The notes: generated from the letters alone by a model not told the origin. A stretch of 64,000 bases of DNA from Streptomyces caniferus (GCF_009811555.1 NZ_BLIN01000004.1:1-64000), one strand, 5' to 3'. Shown: positions 24,141 to 33,232, counted from the first letter of the stretch. Made by a program: numbers and translations.

Positions 24141-25508
24141 TCAGGCGCTGGCGAGGAAGTCGATGGCGCGTTCGTCTAGTTCGGCCGCGCAGCGTACGCC
24201 GCGGGCGCGGAAGCGGGCGAGGTCACCGCGCATGCGGGTGACGGCCTTGCGTGTGCGGACGGACCGTACGCCGTCCATGTGGTCCAGGGCCCGGTTCCAG
24301 GTGGCGCACGCCTGCTCGATCTGGCCGCGCTTGAGCTGCATTTCGGCGCCGGCGACCAGGTCCAGAGCGACGATCCGCGCGTAGGTACCGGCGGGGCGGG
24401 CGCCGGCGGCGCGTCCGTATTGCTCGGCGGCGGTCCGGTGGTCACCGAGGGTCTCGTAGACCTTGGCGTTGCGCGAGTACACCGACGCGGCCGGAGGTCC
24501 CCAGGCCAAGGCCCAGAACGGCACTTCGTCGCCGGGGTCGGCGGTCAACAGGGCACCCGCCCGTTTGGCTTCGGCGAGGGCGTTCGTGCGCTGTCCGGCC
24601 TTGGCCAGGGTGTGGGCGTGAACGGCACGGAAGAGGGATTCGGTCTGGGCGTCGACCTTGCCCTTGGCGCGGTTCAGTCCTGTCTCTGCCAGGCCGAGGC
24701 AGTGTTCGGGCCGGTGCAGCTTGAGCCCTTGCATGGCCATCGTGCGCATCACGAAGCCGTCGTGCCCGGTGATGCCGGATTCGGCGGCGAGCGCGTAGGA
24801 CTGAAGGTAGTAGCGCTGCGCGAGGCCCTGTTGGCCTGCGTCGTAGGACTTCCAGCCGAGCAGGTGTACGCCGCGGGAGGCGGCGGAGAGCATGTGCTGG
24901 CGGATTTCCGCGGTGCGGAAGCGTCCTCGGCACAGGGGGGCGACGTCGTCGCGCAGGTACTGCACGAGCGCGCTGCGGCCGTGTTGTCCGCCGTGGCGTT
25001 CATCCATCTCGGAGAAGACGCGCACCATGTCGCGCACGGCGGCGACTTCGGCCATGCCGACGGTGTGGCCGGAGCGGGCCGTAGCGGTGCGGTCAGCGAT
25101 CTCCTCCACGTAGGTCAGGGGCAAAGCAGCGGCGGCCACCGAGTACGCGGAGGACGTGAGGAAATGGCGCCGGTCCAACTCGAACCTCCACATCGGCAGC
25201 AGTGCGTCGATCGGGTCGGCCCCGAGGGCCAGCCCGATGCTGTCATCCTCCTCAGGATCAGCTAATCCGAGGTCGGCCGGGGTGAGCAGGCGGCCGAGCC
25301 GCCTGGACAGCGCGACAGCGAGGTAGCGGCCGGTGTCGCCGTGGGGGGTAACGCCGGCGATCCAGTGCTCGACGGTCGACTTGTTGGTCCGTAAAGACGT
25401 GCCGCATTCGGCGGCCACCGCGCGCACCGCCTTGGCCATGGCGGCGTAGGTCAGGCCGGACTCGGCGACGAGCTCTTTGAGCTGCTGGTTTGGCGTGCGC
25501 GTGGCCAT
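24141..25508 (-). CDS. HTH-TPR transcriptional regulator next to the lasso cluster
   Basis: 455 residues. The N-terminal 80 residues form an HTH (NQQLKELVAESGLTYAAMAKAVRAV, TNKSTVEHWIAG). After a linker with RRHFLTSSAYSVAAAALPL come helical TPR-like repeats (GLAQRYYLQSYALAAESGI, GLAETGLNRAKGKVDAQTESLF, AVHAHTLAKAGQRTNALAEAKRAG, YGRAAGARPAG). This architecture is common among Streptomyces pathway regulators that sense peptides or small ligands. It is divergent from the lasso precursor, with 201 bases between, and is the likely cluster regulator. Confidence 0.7.
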   Translation of the reverse strand: MATRTPNQQLKELVAESGLTYAAMAKAVRAVAAECGTSLRTNKSTVEHWIAGVTPHGDTGRYLAVALSRRLGRLLTPADLGLADPEEDDSIGLALGADPIDALLPMWRFELDRRHFLTSSAYSVAAAALPLTYVEEIADRTATARSGHTVGMAEVAAVRDMVRVFSEMDERHGGQHGRSALVQYLRDDVAPLCRGRFRTAEIRQHMLSAASRGVHLLGWKSYDAGQQGLAQRYYLQSYALAAESGITGHDGFVMRTMAMQGLKLHRPEHCLGLAETGLNRAKGKVDAQTESLFRAVHAHTLAKAGQRTNALAEAKRAGALLTADPGDEVPFWALAWGPPAASVYSRNAKVYETLGDHRTAAEQYGRAAGARPAGTYARIVALDLVAGAEMQLKRGQIEQACATWNRALDHMDGVRSVRTRKAVTRMRGDLARFRARGVRCAAELDERAIDFLASA

Positions 25509-25709
25509 GGGAGCACCTGCCCGTATACCCGATATACCGCTTGCCCTGCCCGCCACCGTACCGCCCTACCGGTGCCGTGGGTTGACTGTTCGTCAGGCCG
25601 AGCGGCGGGTCCAAGCGGTTCCCCCGGCCCTGCTGTTCGGCCCGGTACGGCCGTCTGCCTCGCGCCCACTGGCGGGTGCGGGGGACGCAAGAACCTGGAG
25701 GTTTCGATC

Positions 25710-25835
25710 ATGGAGCAGACCACCACCCCCGTCTACAGCGCGCCGGTCGTTCTGGATGCCGGCGACGTCGTCGCGGTGACGCTGGGCACCAACAACTTCG
25801 ACACCGCCGACAACACCGAGTACAAGAACGCCTGA
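25710..25835 (+). CDS. lasA-like: Lasso peptide precursor
   Basis: 41 residues. The leader (1-25) has the Y-x-x-P recognition motif (Y9, P12), G18 and Thr24 at position -2. Predicted core GTNNFDTADNTEYKNA: Gly1 would link to the Asp9 side chain, giving a 9-residue ring with a 7-residue tail. Asp6-Thr7 lies inside the ring; DT within the ring is the motif reported for aspartimide-containing lasso peptides made with a PIMT-like enzyme, and such an enzyme closes this cluster. ATG has GGAGG upstream. A hairpin after the stop likely boosts the precursor over downstream genes. Confidence 0.85.
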   Translation: MEQTTTPVYSAPVVLDAGDVVAVTLGTNNFDTADNTEYKNA

Positions 25836-25845
25836 GTCCGTGGAC

Positions 25846-25888
25846 TGCCGGGGCCGGCAGGCAATGAGCGCCACGGCCGGCCCCGGCA
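25846..25888 (+). terminator. 13-bp hairpin after the precursor gene, likely leaky
   Basis: TGCCGGGGCCGGC (25846-25858) pairs perfectly with 25876-25888, 11 bases past the precursor stop. It probably ends most transcripts, so the short precursor mRNA exceeds the enzyme mRNAs. Confidence 0.6.
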
Positions 25889-25984
25889 CTAGGAGGCGCC
25901 GGGCCTGTTCCTTCTCGTGCTGGGGCACGGGACGGGCGGCCCGGCGCCTTCGCCTTTCGACGAACGCATAGAGGGGAGAGGCCG

Positions 25985-27811
25985 ATGAGGTGGAGCGCGG
26001 GATGGTTCGGCGGCACCGGGCACGACCGGCTGCCCGCCGGGGGCCGGGCGGTATCCGGCCTGGAGGGAACATGGACGGTCGGGTGGCCGGGAGGCCGGGT
26101 CCGCGCCGTGGGCCAGGGCCCCGTCGCGCTCGCGGTGATCGGCGAATGCGGCGCCGACAACGAGCAGTTAGAGCGTGCCCTGCCGGTGGTGCGGGCGAAG
26201 GGATGGCGAGCGCTGACCCGCTGGCCCGGCTCCTACCTGACCATTGCCCGTAGCGGCGAGGCGTTGGCGGTGATCGGTGACCTGGCCGGTCAGCACCCGG
26301 TGTACTGGCGGACCGAAGGCGCTGGGACATGGTGGTCGACTTCCGCCTCTGCTCTGGCGGCGCTGGACGGGGCTCCGGCCGATCCGACGGCGCTGGCTGC
26401 CCACCTTGCCCTGGCCCAGCCGGACGTTCTGGGGCAGTGGAGCCTGTTCCGCTCGGTGAGCCGGGTGCCGACCGGGCACCTGCTGCTGCTCACCCCACAG
26501 GGCGCGGGCACCGTCCGGTACGAGCCGGCCGAGTACGAGCCGGTGGGCCTGCGCGATGCCGCGCCGATGGTGCGGGCCGCGCTTACCGAGGCGGTCGGTG
26601 TCAGGTGTGACGGCCGGCCGGTCAGTGCGGATCTGGCAGGGCTGGACTCCACCGCGCTGGCCTGCCTGGCCGCCCAGCGCGGTCCGGTGACCGCGGTGAC
26701 CTTCGCCGATGCACGCCTACGTGACGACGACCTCGCTTACGCGGTGCGAACCGCGGCCACGGTGCCGGGCCTCGCCCACCGTACGGTGCCCGGGAGCCCC
26801 GAGACCGTCTACTACGCCGGTCTTGAGGACCTCTCGACGCTGCCGGTCACCGACGGCCCGAACGCGTACGCGGTGACCGCCTCCATCATGCGCGCTGTCC
26901 TGGACCCTCTCGCCGCACGCCACCGCGCAGGTGTGCACCTGACCGGGGCGGCCGGGGACGCGGTGTTGTCCGCGCCCTCCTCCTACCTGGCAGATCTCCT
27001 GCGCGAGCGGCAGCACCGTCGCGCCTGGCAGCACGCACAGGCCCATGCCCGGCTGCGGCATACCTCCGCCCTGACTCTGCTGCGGCGGGCCCGCCCGGCA
27101 GCCCGTACGGGCCTGGCCGGGGCCTGGCGGCAGACCGCGGCCGAACTGCGGCGCCCTGCGCGCCCGTGGGTGCCGCAGGCGGAGCGGCCCGTGGCCTGGA
27201 CGCCGCTGCTGGCCACCGCCGACTGGATGAGCCCCGACGTACGTGACCGTCTTGCGAGCGCCCTTGAGGTCGCCGCTGAACTGGCCGGCGCACCCGCCCG
27301 GCTGGCGGCGTGGGCAGACCGCCAAGACCTCGCGCGGGTCGGGGCGAACACCGCCGGGTGGCGTGAGATCGCGCTCGCCGGTCACGGCATCGAGATCGCC
27401 GCCCCCTTCCTGGACAGCGAAATCATCCGGGCCTGCCTGGCCGTACCCGCCGACCAGCGCGGCACCCCGGGCCGCTACAAACCGCTGCTGGGCGAGGCAT
27501 TCGCCCATACCGGCGTGCTGCCACCGTTCGTTCTGGCGCGGGTGACCAAGGGCGGCTTCAACGCCCTCTCCTACGCCGGCCTGCGCGAACACGCCCCGGT
27601 GCTGCAGCATTTGCTCGGCCCTTCCTCCCGGCTGGCCGCCGCCGGCCTGGTCACCGAGGCACCGGTAGCCGCCGCACTTCAACGGGCCGCGGCCGGACAG
27701 CCCACCGCCCAGGGCGCCCTGCACCTCGCTGTCGCCGCTGAAGTCTGGCTGCGGCAGCTGGAGACCGCCCCGGCCTGGTGGGAGGTGAACTCCCATGTGG
27801 CGACTGCGTGA
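25985..27811 (+). CDS. lasC-like: Lasso peptide cyclase, asparagine synthetase-like
   Basis: 608 residues with the two-part asparagine synthetase B layout. The N-terminal glutaminase-like half lacks a catalytic Cys2, as expected for lasso cyclases. The ATP-binding half has a PP-loop SADLAGLDSTAL (about 213-224) and HLTGAAGDAVLSA. A C-terminal APFLDSEII precedes RVTKGGFN. It adenylates the Asp9 side chain so that the Gly1 amine closes the macrolactam. The TTA codon at 26168-26170 (Leu62) implies dependence on the bldA tRNA. ATG 25985 has GGGGAGAGG upstream. Its 3' end overlaps the B1 gene by 17 bases. Confidence 0.88.
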   Translation: MRWSAGWFGGTGHDRLPAGGRAVSGLEGTWTVGWPGGRVRAVGQGPVALAVIGECGADNEQLERALPVVRAKGWRALTRWPGSYLTIARSGEALAVIGDLAGQHPVYWRTEGAGTWWSTSASALAALDGAPADPTALAAHLALAQPDVLGQWSLFRSVSRVPTGHLLLLTPQGAGTVRYEPAEYEPVGLRDAAPMVRAALTEAVGVRCDGRPVSADLAGLDSTALACLAAQRGPVTAVTFADARLRDDDLAYAVRTAATVPGLAHRTVPGSPETVYYAGLEDLSTLPVTDGPNAYAVTASIMRAVLDPLAARHRAGVHLTGAAGDAVLSAPSSYLADLLRERQHRRAWQHAQAHARLRHTSALTLLRRARPAARTGLAGAWRQTAAELRRPARPWVPQAERPVAWTPLLATADWMSPDVRDRLASALEVAAELAGAPARLAAWADRQDLARVGANTAGWREIALAGHGIEIAAPFLDSEIIRACLAVPADQRGTPGRYKPLLGEAFAHTGVLPPFVLARVTKGGFNALSYAGLREHAPVLQHLLGPSSRLAAAGLVTEAPVAAALQRAAAGQPTAQGALHLAVAAEVWLRQLETAPAWWEVNSHVATA

Positions 27812-28091
27812 GAGCACCCATCCGGTCCTCACCGACGAGGGCGGCGCCCTCTTGGACGAGCGCACCGGACGCTGGACGCAGCTGCCCCCGACCGCATCCG
27901 CTGCCGTGATGCTCCTGCTGGCGGGCGGCACCGAGGAAGAGGCCACCGGGCAGTACGCCACCCGCTATGGCATCGGTGCCGAGCAGGCCGCCCTCGACAT
28001 CCGCACCGTCGCCGAAGCACTTGCCGTGCAGGGCCTCGCCGCCACCGGCCCCGTGCGCCGCGGCCGCCGCTGGTGGGGGTGGTGGCGATGA
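27795..28091 (+). CDS. lasB1-like: Lasso peptide B1 protein (PqqD-like leader-binding domain)
   Basis: 98 residues of PqqD/RRE type: VLTDEGGALLDERTGRWTQLPPTASAAVMLLL, then EEATGQYATRYGIGAEQAALDIRTVAEAL. It should bind the precursor leader at the YxxP motif and hand it to the B2 protease. It starts inside the end of the cyclase gene and its stop overlaps the B2 start (ATGA), so the three are translated together. The C-terminus is basic and Trp-rich. Confidence 0.85.
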   Translation: MWRLRESTHPVLTDEGGALLDERTGRWTQLPPTASAAVMLLLAGGTEEEATGQYATRYGIGAEQAALDIRTVAEALAVQGLAATGPVRRGRRWWGWWR

Positions 28092-28510
28092 CGAGCATGG
28101 AGGCGTACTCCACGGTCCGCACCGGCACCCTCCTCGAACGCTGCGCGGCGGCGGCCGGCCTCGCGCTGGCCCTGGTGCTGCTACGGCTGCCTTTCCGCCA
28201 CACCACCCGCGCAGTCCGCTTCGCCCGGCGGGCCGGGCGCCGGCCGCTGAGCGCAGCACGGGCGGAGGCGCTGGTCGAAGCGGTGCGGCACACCGGCCGT
28301 CTGTGGCCGGGCCGCGCCGCCTGCATGGAGACCTCGCTCGGCGCGGTCCTGGCCGCAGCCCTGCTCGGGTGCCGCTTGCACTGGTGTGTGGGAGTGCGGT
28401 TCTCCCCGCCGCCGGTGGAGTACCACGCCTGGGCCGAACTGCCCGAAGAAGGCCCGGTGGGCGAGTACACCTGGGCCGGCTGGCACCACCACACCGCCCT
28501 GACGATCTGA
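28088..28510 (+). CDS. lasB2-like: Lasso peptide B2 protein (transglutaminase-like leader protease)
   Basis: 140 residues. The Cys protease centre is visible: WPGRAACMETSLGAVLAAALLG with Cys79, and EYHAWAEL with His113. A hydrophobic N-terminal stretch (LALALVLLRLPF) is usual for split B2 proteins. It would cut the precursor after Leu25, two residues past Thr24. Coupled to B1 by ATGA overlap. Confidence 0.85.
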   Translation: MTSMEAYSTVRTGTLLERCAAAAGLALALVLLRLPFRHTTRAVRFARRAGRRPLSAARAEALVEAVRHTGRLWPGRAACMETSLGAVLAAALLGCRLHWCVGVRFSPPPVEYHAWAELPEEGPVGEYTWAGWHHHTALTI

Positions 28511-28595
28511 CCCGCCCGGCCTCTCTGGGCGCCGTGTCCTTCACTCGCCCGGAGCAGTTGTCGCATACGCGTACCCAACCTCGAAGGAGTGAGCC

Positions 28596-29627
28596 GTGAG
28601 CGCCGTCGCCCTGGCCGCCGAGCACGTCCCCGAGCGCCACTACACCCACCACGAAGGCCGCGGCCCGACGCCGCACCGCTCCAACCCCGTGGTGATCCAC
28701 CGCGAACTGACCACCCTGGACCTGCGGCCGCACATGCGAGTCGCCGAATACGGCACAGGCTCGGCCTACTCCACCGAGCTGATCGCCCGCCTCGTGGGCC
28801 CCGAAGGGCAGGTGACCAGCCTCGACATCGACGCCTATCTGACGCGGTGGGCCAACATCATCCTGGCCGAACGGGGCCTGGAAAACACCCGCTGCTTCAC
28901 CGCCGACGGCACGGCCGGCTTCCGTGAGCGGGCCCCGTACGACCGGATGGTGGCCTGGTGCACCCCGCCGCTGCTGCCCAAGGCATGGACGGACCAGGTC
29001 GTCGGCGGCGGACTGATCGTCGCGCCGCTGCCGATCGCGGACGTGCCCAACATGACAGTCGTCGCCAAGGTCCGCGTCCGCAACGACGAGCCCGTGGTGG
29101 AGGCGGTGTTCACCGGCGGGTACATCGAGGCGACCGCCTCCCCCAAGGGCGACCTCGACCTTCCCGGCCGCTGGGTGGACTGGGAAAACCGCGTCCCCGG
29201 CCCCTCCTGGATCTCCCTGGCCTGGCGGGCACAGGACGACCGGCTGCACACCGGCGCCCGCACCGCCCTGGACAGGCTCCTGAATGCCGCGCACACCGAG
29301 CCGTACGAGGGCGGTGACGTCGACGTCGACTGGCCCAGCTGGCGCACGTTCGCCGCCGCCCTCGGCAACCCGCAGCTCACGATGGCCGGGCTCCGACCGG
29401 ACCTGTGGGCCATCGGCCACTCCACGACCGAGAGCGCCGCCGTTATCCAGCAGGACGGCGTGATCCTCGCCGACAGCCCCGACTCACCGTCGCTTTTCGC
29501 CCTGCGGGACTGGCTCACGGCCTGGGAGAACGCCGACCGCCCGGCCCCTGAGACCTACACGCCAACCCTCATCCCCACTGGCAACGGGCAGAGCCCGGCC
29601 GGCTGGCACCTACGACTGTCCCACTAA
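28596..29627 (+). CDS. PIMT-like O-methyltransferase of the lasso cluster
   Basis: 343 residues. Residues 1-210 match protein L-isoaspartyl methyltransferase: SAM motif VAEYGTGSAYSTEL (49-62), GQVTSLDID, ADGTAGF, DRMVAWCTPPLLPKAW and GGGLIVAPLP. The remaining 130 residues are an extra C-terminal domain, as in lasso-associated homologues. Those enzymes methylate a ring Asp in the folded lasso, which then collapses to a stable aspartimide. Here Asp6 of the core is the expected target. GTG start with AAGGAG upstream, 85 bases after B2. It is the last gene of the cluster. Confidence 0.85.
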   Translation: MSAVALAAEHVPERHYTHHEGRGPTPHRSNPVVIHRELTTLDLRPHMRVAEYGTGSAYSTELIARLVGPEGQVTSLDIDAYLTRWANIILAERGLENTRCFTADGTAGFRERAPYDRMVAWCTPPLLPKAWTDQVVGGGLIVAPLPIADVPNMTVVAKVRVRNDEPVVEAVFTGGYIEATASPKGDLDLPGRWVDWENRVPGPSWISLAWRAQDDRLHTGARTALDRLLNAAHTEPYEGGDVDVDWPSWRTFAAALGNPQLTMAGLRPDLWAIGHSTTESAAVIQQDGVILADSPDSPSLFALRDWLTAWENADRPAPETYTPTLIPTGNGQSPAGWHLRLSH

Positions 29628-29995
29628 GCCGGAGGCGGCCCAGACTCGGTTCGGACCCGGATCCCGATGTTTCCGGCGGTGTGCAGTAGGTGAAACTGGG
29701 TGAGCTCGGCGGCTGGATTCTGCGTCCGGCCGATGCTGCCGCCGCCGGGCCCCTCCCCCTGCTTGCTAAATGATGATCGGGATTGCTTCCACGGCGCAGC
29801 CCGATCCGATCACCACGAGCGTCTCCACCGGCACGGCGCCGAGGATCTTGCCGAAAAAGTCGACCGAGTCGGTGCATTACAGCTGGGCCCGAGCGGTCTC
29901 GCTGGCCTGGCCCCCGCCGCTAGACGATCTCCTGAAACGTCGCCGTCAGGTCCGGTGCTACGCCGCCGGTGCGCCGTGCGCACCGGCTGCTCCTG
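29628..29995. other. 368-base gap, no supported gene
   Basis: Separates the end of the lasso cluster from the stop of the leftward 2H phosphoesterase gene. Short frames here have irregular composition and no ribosome sites. No clear terminator hairpin was identified. Confidence 0.5.
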
Positions 29996-30613
29996 CTACC
30001 CGCTGAGGGGGAGCTGCGTGTGGGCTTCCCACTCGTACATCCGCCGGTCCCGGTGCAGGACGATCAGCTCGACCTGATCCACATGCACGGTGACCGGCTC
30101 GGCCTGCACGGTAGCGAGGGCGGTGCGCACCGGCGCGGCGGGCCCGTCGGCGTTGCTGTAGGCGATGGTGATGTGCGGACCGAAGCCGTCGGCGGGCTCT
30201 GGGACGGTGGCCCAGACGCTGCCGATGGCGTCGCGCAGCGCGGTCCTGACGGCGGCCGGCGGGCCGCTGGGGGCGGCCTCCCAGCGGATCGCCTCGGGGG
30301 TGATCTCGGGCCGGTGGACCGTCAGATCGAAGCCGGGGATGACGGCAAGACGGCGTTGGGCGGCGGCGAGGATGACGCGGAGGTCGTCGTCCGGTACGCG
30401 ATCGGCGAAGTCGAGCCCCTGCGTGGTCAGGTGCAGGCACTCGTCGGGGACCAGGTCGAGGCCGGCGACGTCGGCCAGGGCGCGCCGGTAGTCGGCGGCC
30501 AGGCGGTGCAGGGCGCGCGCCTGCGGGAAGGTGAAGTGGAAGGTGAAGAAGCGTGCGCCCGGGCCCCAGCCGGGCCGCCACCACCAGTGATCGGCCATGC
30601 AGTCGGTTGTCAT
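29996..30613 (-). CDS. 2H phosphoesterase, 2'-5' RNA ligase family
   Basis: 205 residues. Both catalytic HxT motifs are present: CLHLTTQGLDF in the first half and FGPHITIAYSN in the second, about 95 residues apart as in the 2H superfamily. These enzymes open cyclic phosphates or ligate RNA ends; substrate unknown here. Start is probably ATG 30613, 13 bases after the upstream regulator's stop; ATG 30598 is possible. Same operon as the HTH-TPR regulator. Confidence 0.8.
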   Translation of the reverse strand: MTTDCMADHWWWRPGWGPGARFFTFHFTFPQARALHRLAADYRRALADVAGLDLVPDECLHLTTQGLDFADRVPDDDLRVILAAAQRRLAVIPGFDLTVHRPEITPEAIRWEAAPSGPPAAVRTALRDAIGSVWATVPEPADGFGPHITIAYSNADGPAAPVRTALATVQAEPVTVHVDQVELIVLHRDRRMYEWEAHTQLPLSG

Positions 30614-30626
30614 GGGCCGCATCCCA

Positions 30627-32108
30627 TCAGTCGGCGCCCCCTCCGGCCAGAGGGCCCGACGGGAGAGCGATGCGGCGGGGTGCCGATTCGAGGCACCAGT
30701 GCTCGACCGCCGCCTGGAGGTGGCTCGTTTCCCGACTGCCCGCCATCGGGGATCGGGCGACGTCGCCGGCAAACTCCCGCAGCCTCGCCGCGACGGGAGC
30801 CAGACGCTGCTCGGGCGCCAGGGCTAGCACGGGCTGGAGGGCCTCCAACGCGCCGTCGGGGTGCCCGAGGGCGACGTGCGCGGACGCGAGGGTGATGCGC
30901 ATCTGCGCCTCAGTCCCGTACGCGCGACGGGCGGGGAGAGCCAGGGCCGCGGCTGCATCGTCCCGGGCCGTCGCTGCGCGCCCGACGCGCATGGCCACGC
31001 CGGTCGTGTAGTTGAGGCGCCGGAAGTCGTCGCAGCTGAACAGCCCCCCGACGTCGTCCGGGTCGCGCTGCGCGGCGCGGGCCTCCTCGACGTGGTGCAG
31101 CGCCTCCTGGGCCTCGCCGATGGCCCCGAGGCGCGCCCAGACATCGGCCTCCTGGCACGCAAGGAGCACCCCCACCGTTCCGGGCGGGCGGTGGGCGGCG
31201 CCGCGGCGGGCGTGGGTGACGGCCTCGCGCATCCGACCGTCCCACAAGGCCACTTTCGACCGCGTGGAAAGCGTCCAGGCGCGCAGACCGTCATGGTCGG
31301 CCAGCTCGGCGCACAGCCACGCAACACGCCCCTGGGTGTCGGCCTGGTGGGGCTCGTCCAGGTCGGAGCTGATCCAGGCCAGCAGCCCGCACAGGTAGCC
31401 GGCCAGCACGTACAGCTCCCTGGTCTGCCGGGGGTGCTGGTGCCCCTCCAACAGCCCGAAGATCTTGTCCCGCAGGCGCCGGGCCGCGGTGAAGACGCGG
31501 AGCGGCGGATCGGCCGCGACGTAGGCACGGGCCAGGGCGCGGACATCGGCCGCCAGCTGCTCGCACGACAGGTCGCCGACGTTAGTGGACTCCGCCCACA
31601 TCGCCCAGACCGCCGACTCGTCCGCGGCGGCCTCCACCAGGGCACCGCCCACCGGTTCCGGCGCGAGCACCGGTGCCGGGGGTGGCGCAGGGGTCGGCGA
31701 AGCGGAGGCGGGCCTGGGCTCCAGCAACTGTCGGTCGGCCGGCGGGAGGTGTGTGCGGTCCTCGTAGTCGAGCAGCTGGGCTACACCACACCCGTAGAGT
31801 TCGGCGAGCATGACCAGCACCCGCGGGGAGGGCTTGCGTCCCGAGGACGCCGGCCACTTCTCCCATTTCGCGATGAGCGATGCGTCGGCGGCCACCTCCA
31901 CCCCGCGGCGTGATCCGCCCAGGTCGTTCATGCGGTCGGCGGCGGCCTGCAGCGTCAGGCCGTGCGCATGCCGCCACGCTTCACGTGGGCGCAGGCGAAA
32001 GCGTGTCCGCATCTCCATGCTGATCTGCGCCAGGTCACAGCCGGCCTCCGTCATCTCCTGCCTGAGCCGGTCCCGGTCGCGTTTCGTGCCGGTCGGATGT
32101 GGGGCCAT
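30627..32108 (-). CDS. HTH-TPR transcriptional regulator
   Basis: 493 residues. It has an N-terminal XRE-type HTH spread over about residues 40-112 (REAWRHAHGLTLQAAADRMNDL, DASLIAKWEKWP, VLVMLAELYGC), a proline-rich linker (about 130-155), then helical repeats to the end (RELYVLAGYLCGLLAWISSDL, AWTLSTRSKVALWDGRMREAV, ALGHPDGALEALQPVLAL). Typical Streptomyces ligand-responsive regulator. It is followed directly by the 2H phosphoesterase, so the pair is probably one transcriptional unit. ATG 32108. Confidence 0.7.
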   Translation of the reverse strand: MAPHPTGTKRDRDRLRQEMTEAGCDLAQISMEMRTRFRLRPREAWRHAHGLTLQAAADRMNDLGGSRRGVEVAADASLIAKWEKWPASSGRKPSPRVLVMLAELYGCGVAQLLDYEDRTHLPPADRQLLEPRPASASPTPAPPPAPVLAPEPVGGALVEAAADESAVWAMWAESTNVGDLSCEQLAADVRALARAYVAADPPLRVFTAARRLRDKIFGLLEGHQHPRQTRELYVLAGYLCGLLAWISSDLDEPHQADTQGRVAWLCAELADHDGLRAWTLSTRSKVALWDGRMREAVTHARRGAAHRPPGTVGVLLACQEADVWARLGAIGEAQEALHHVEEARAAQRDPDDVGGLFSCDDFRRLNYTTGVAMRVGRAATARDDAAAALALPARRAYGTEAQMRITLASAHVALGHPDGALEALQPVLALAPEQRLAPVAARLREFAGDVARSPMAGSRETSHLQAAVEHWCLESAPRRIALPSGPLAGGGAD

Positions 32109-32365
32109 GTCCGCTCCTCGACGGTGTGCCTGCCCTCACGGTAGGGCGGCAGCGGAGCGCGCAAGCGTCAACCGGACGTTTTGCATGGGCTGTCGGCGCC
32201 ACACCTGCCGTGCCTATCGACGTCAGGGCAGGTCGCGACGTCCTGTGGTGTCCACAAAAGTTGGGCTCCGGCGCCCGCGACAGGGACGGCGTGCCTTGGA
32301 ACTGTGGAGTCATTCCTCCTGCCGTCCCGGAGACGGCAGTTCGCAGCCCGCATGAAGGGGCCGTC

Positions 32366-32617
32366 ATGGCACGCCCGACCACCAAGAACACCCAACGCGA
32401 CGCCCACCTGGCCGGCGCTACCGCGGCCTCGGCTCTCGCGGCCGCCCTGGTCCGGCTGGGCATCGTCCTGCCCTCGCTGCGCGGCTCCCATCCGGTCAAC
32501 GGCCGCGGCTTCGTGGAGCTGGGCGGCTGTAACGCGGAGCTGGCGTCCCGGCTGGCGCAGCGCATCAACGAGGCTGCCGATGCGCTGGATGCCTCGAGGG
32601 CGGGGGCGGGGCGGTGA
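32366..32617 (+). CDS. Small hypothetical protein, 83 aa
   Basis: Begins MARPTTKNTQRDAHLAGAT with an Ala-rich helix, then GIVLPSLRGSHPVNGRGFVELGGCNAELASRLAQRIN. ATG has AAGGGG upstream. Its stop overlaps the next start (GTGA). The family name is not known to me; the pair order with the following DUF6415-like gene recurs in Streptomyces as far as I recall. Confidence 0.6.
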   Translation: MARPTTKNTQRDAHLAGATAASALAAALVRLGIVLPSLRGSHPVNGRGFVELGGCNAELASRLAQRINEAADALDASRAGAGR

Positions 32618-33015
32618 CCGTAGTGTACGACCTGGACGGCCGGCTCGACGCGGAGCTGGGCCTGTCCCAGGACCGCGCGGCGCACGCCGGGTTGGTGCAA
32701 GCTGTCATCGGCTGGGCTGGCCCCGGCCCGGCCCCTGCCCTTCAGCCCCGCGACTTCGAGCAGATCTCCCTCCAGCTCACCGGGCATGGCCGGGTGGTGG
32801 CAGCCGAGCTCCGGTATCTGTGCGGGGGCCTTCCACCGCGTGCCGAGCCGCGCGTTCTGGCCGAGGTGGTGCTGGAGGAGGCGGAGCGGCGGCTGGGCCA
32901 GCCGCGGCTGGGAACCGCCCGGTGTGCGCAGATGCGGGCCCGGCAGGTGCGTGCCTTGTACGAACGCCTGGACCGGATCCAGGGCGCCCGGCTGGCTGCG
33001 ACACCACCCTCCTGA
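32614..33015 (+). CDS. DUF6415-like protein
   Basis: 133 residues, helical. FEQISLQLTGHGRVVAAELRYLCGG, RAEPRVLAEVVLEEAERRL and RARQVRALYERLDRI fit the plan of the DUF6415 family found beside Streptomyces biosynthetic genes. Role unknown. GTG start coupled to the upstream gene. Confidence 0.5.
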   Translation: MTVVYDLDGRLDAELGLSQDRAAHAGLVQAVIGWAGPGPAPALQPRDFEQISLQLTGHGRVVAAELRYLCGGLPPRAEPRVLAEVVLEEAERRLGQPRLGTARCAQMRARQVRALYERLDRIQGARLAATPPS

Positions 33016-33232
33016 CAGCCTGCAGCTTCCCCCGTGGCTCAGGCGAATTGAAGCCCCGGCGCACCGCACTCCACCGCGGGCGCTGGGGCTTCTCCCATCG
33101 CGCGACCAGCGGCTCGGGACAAGGGCGGCCCCCGCAGAGTCACGCGCCCTCCGAGCACGCCCCCGCGCCCCTCCCCCGCCGCGATCGATCACTGAGCTGG
33201 GGCGCCGGTCGCCGGCGACGCATCCCCGGCGG

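Noticed and set aside
29700..30077. Rightward frames after the lasso cluster
   Set aside because: No family resemblance or start signal, and they run into the 2H phosphoesterase gene on the other strand.
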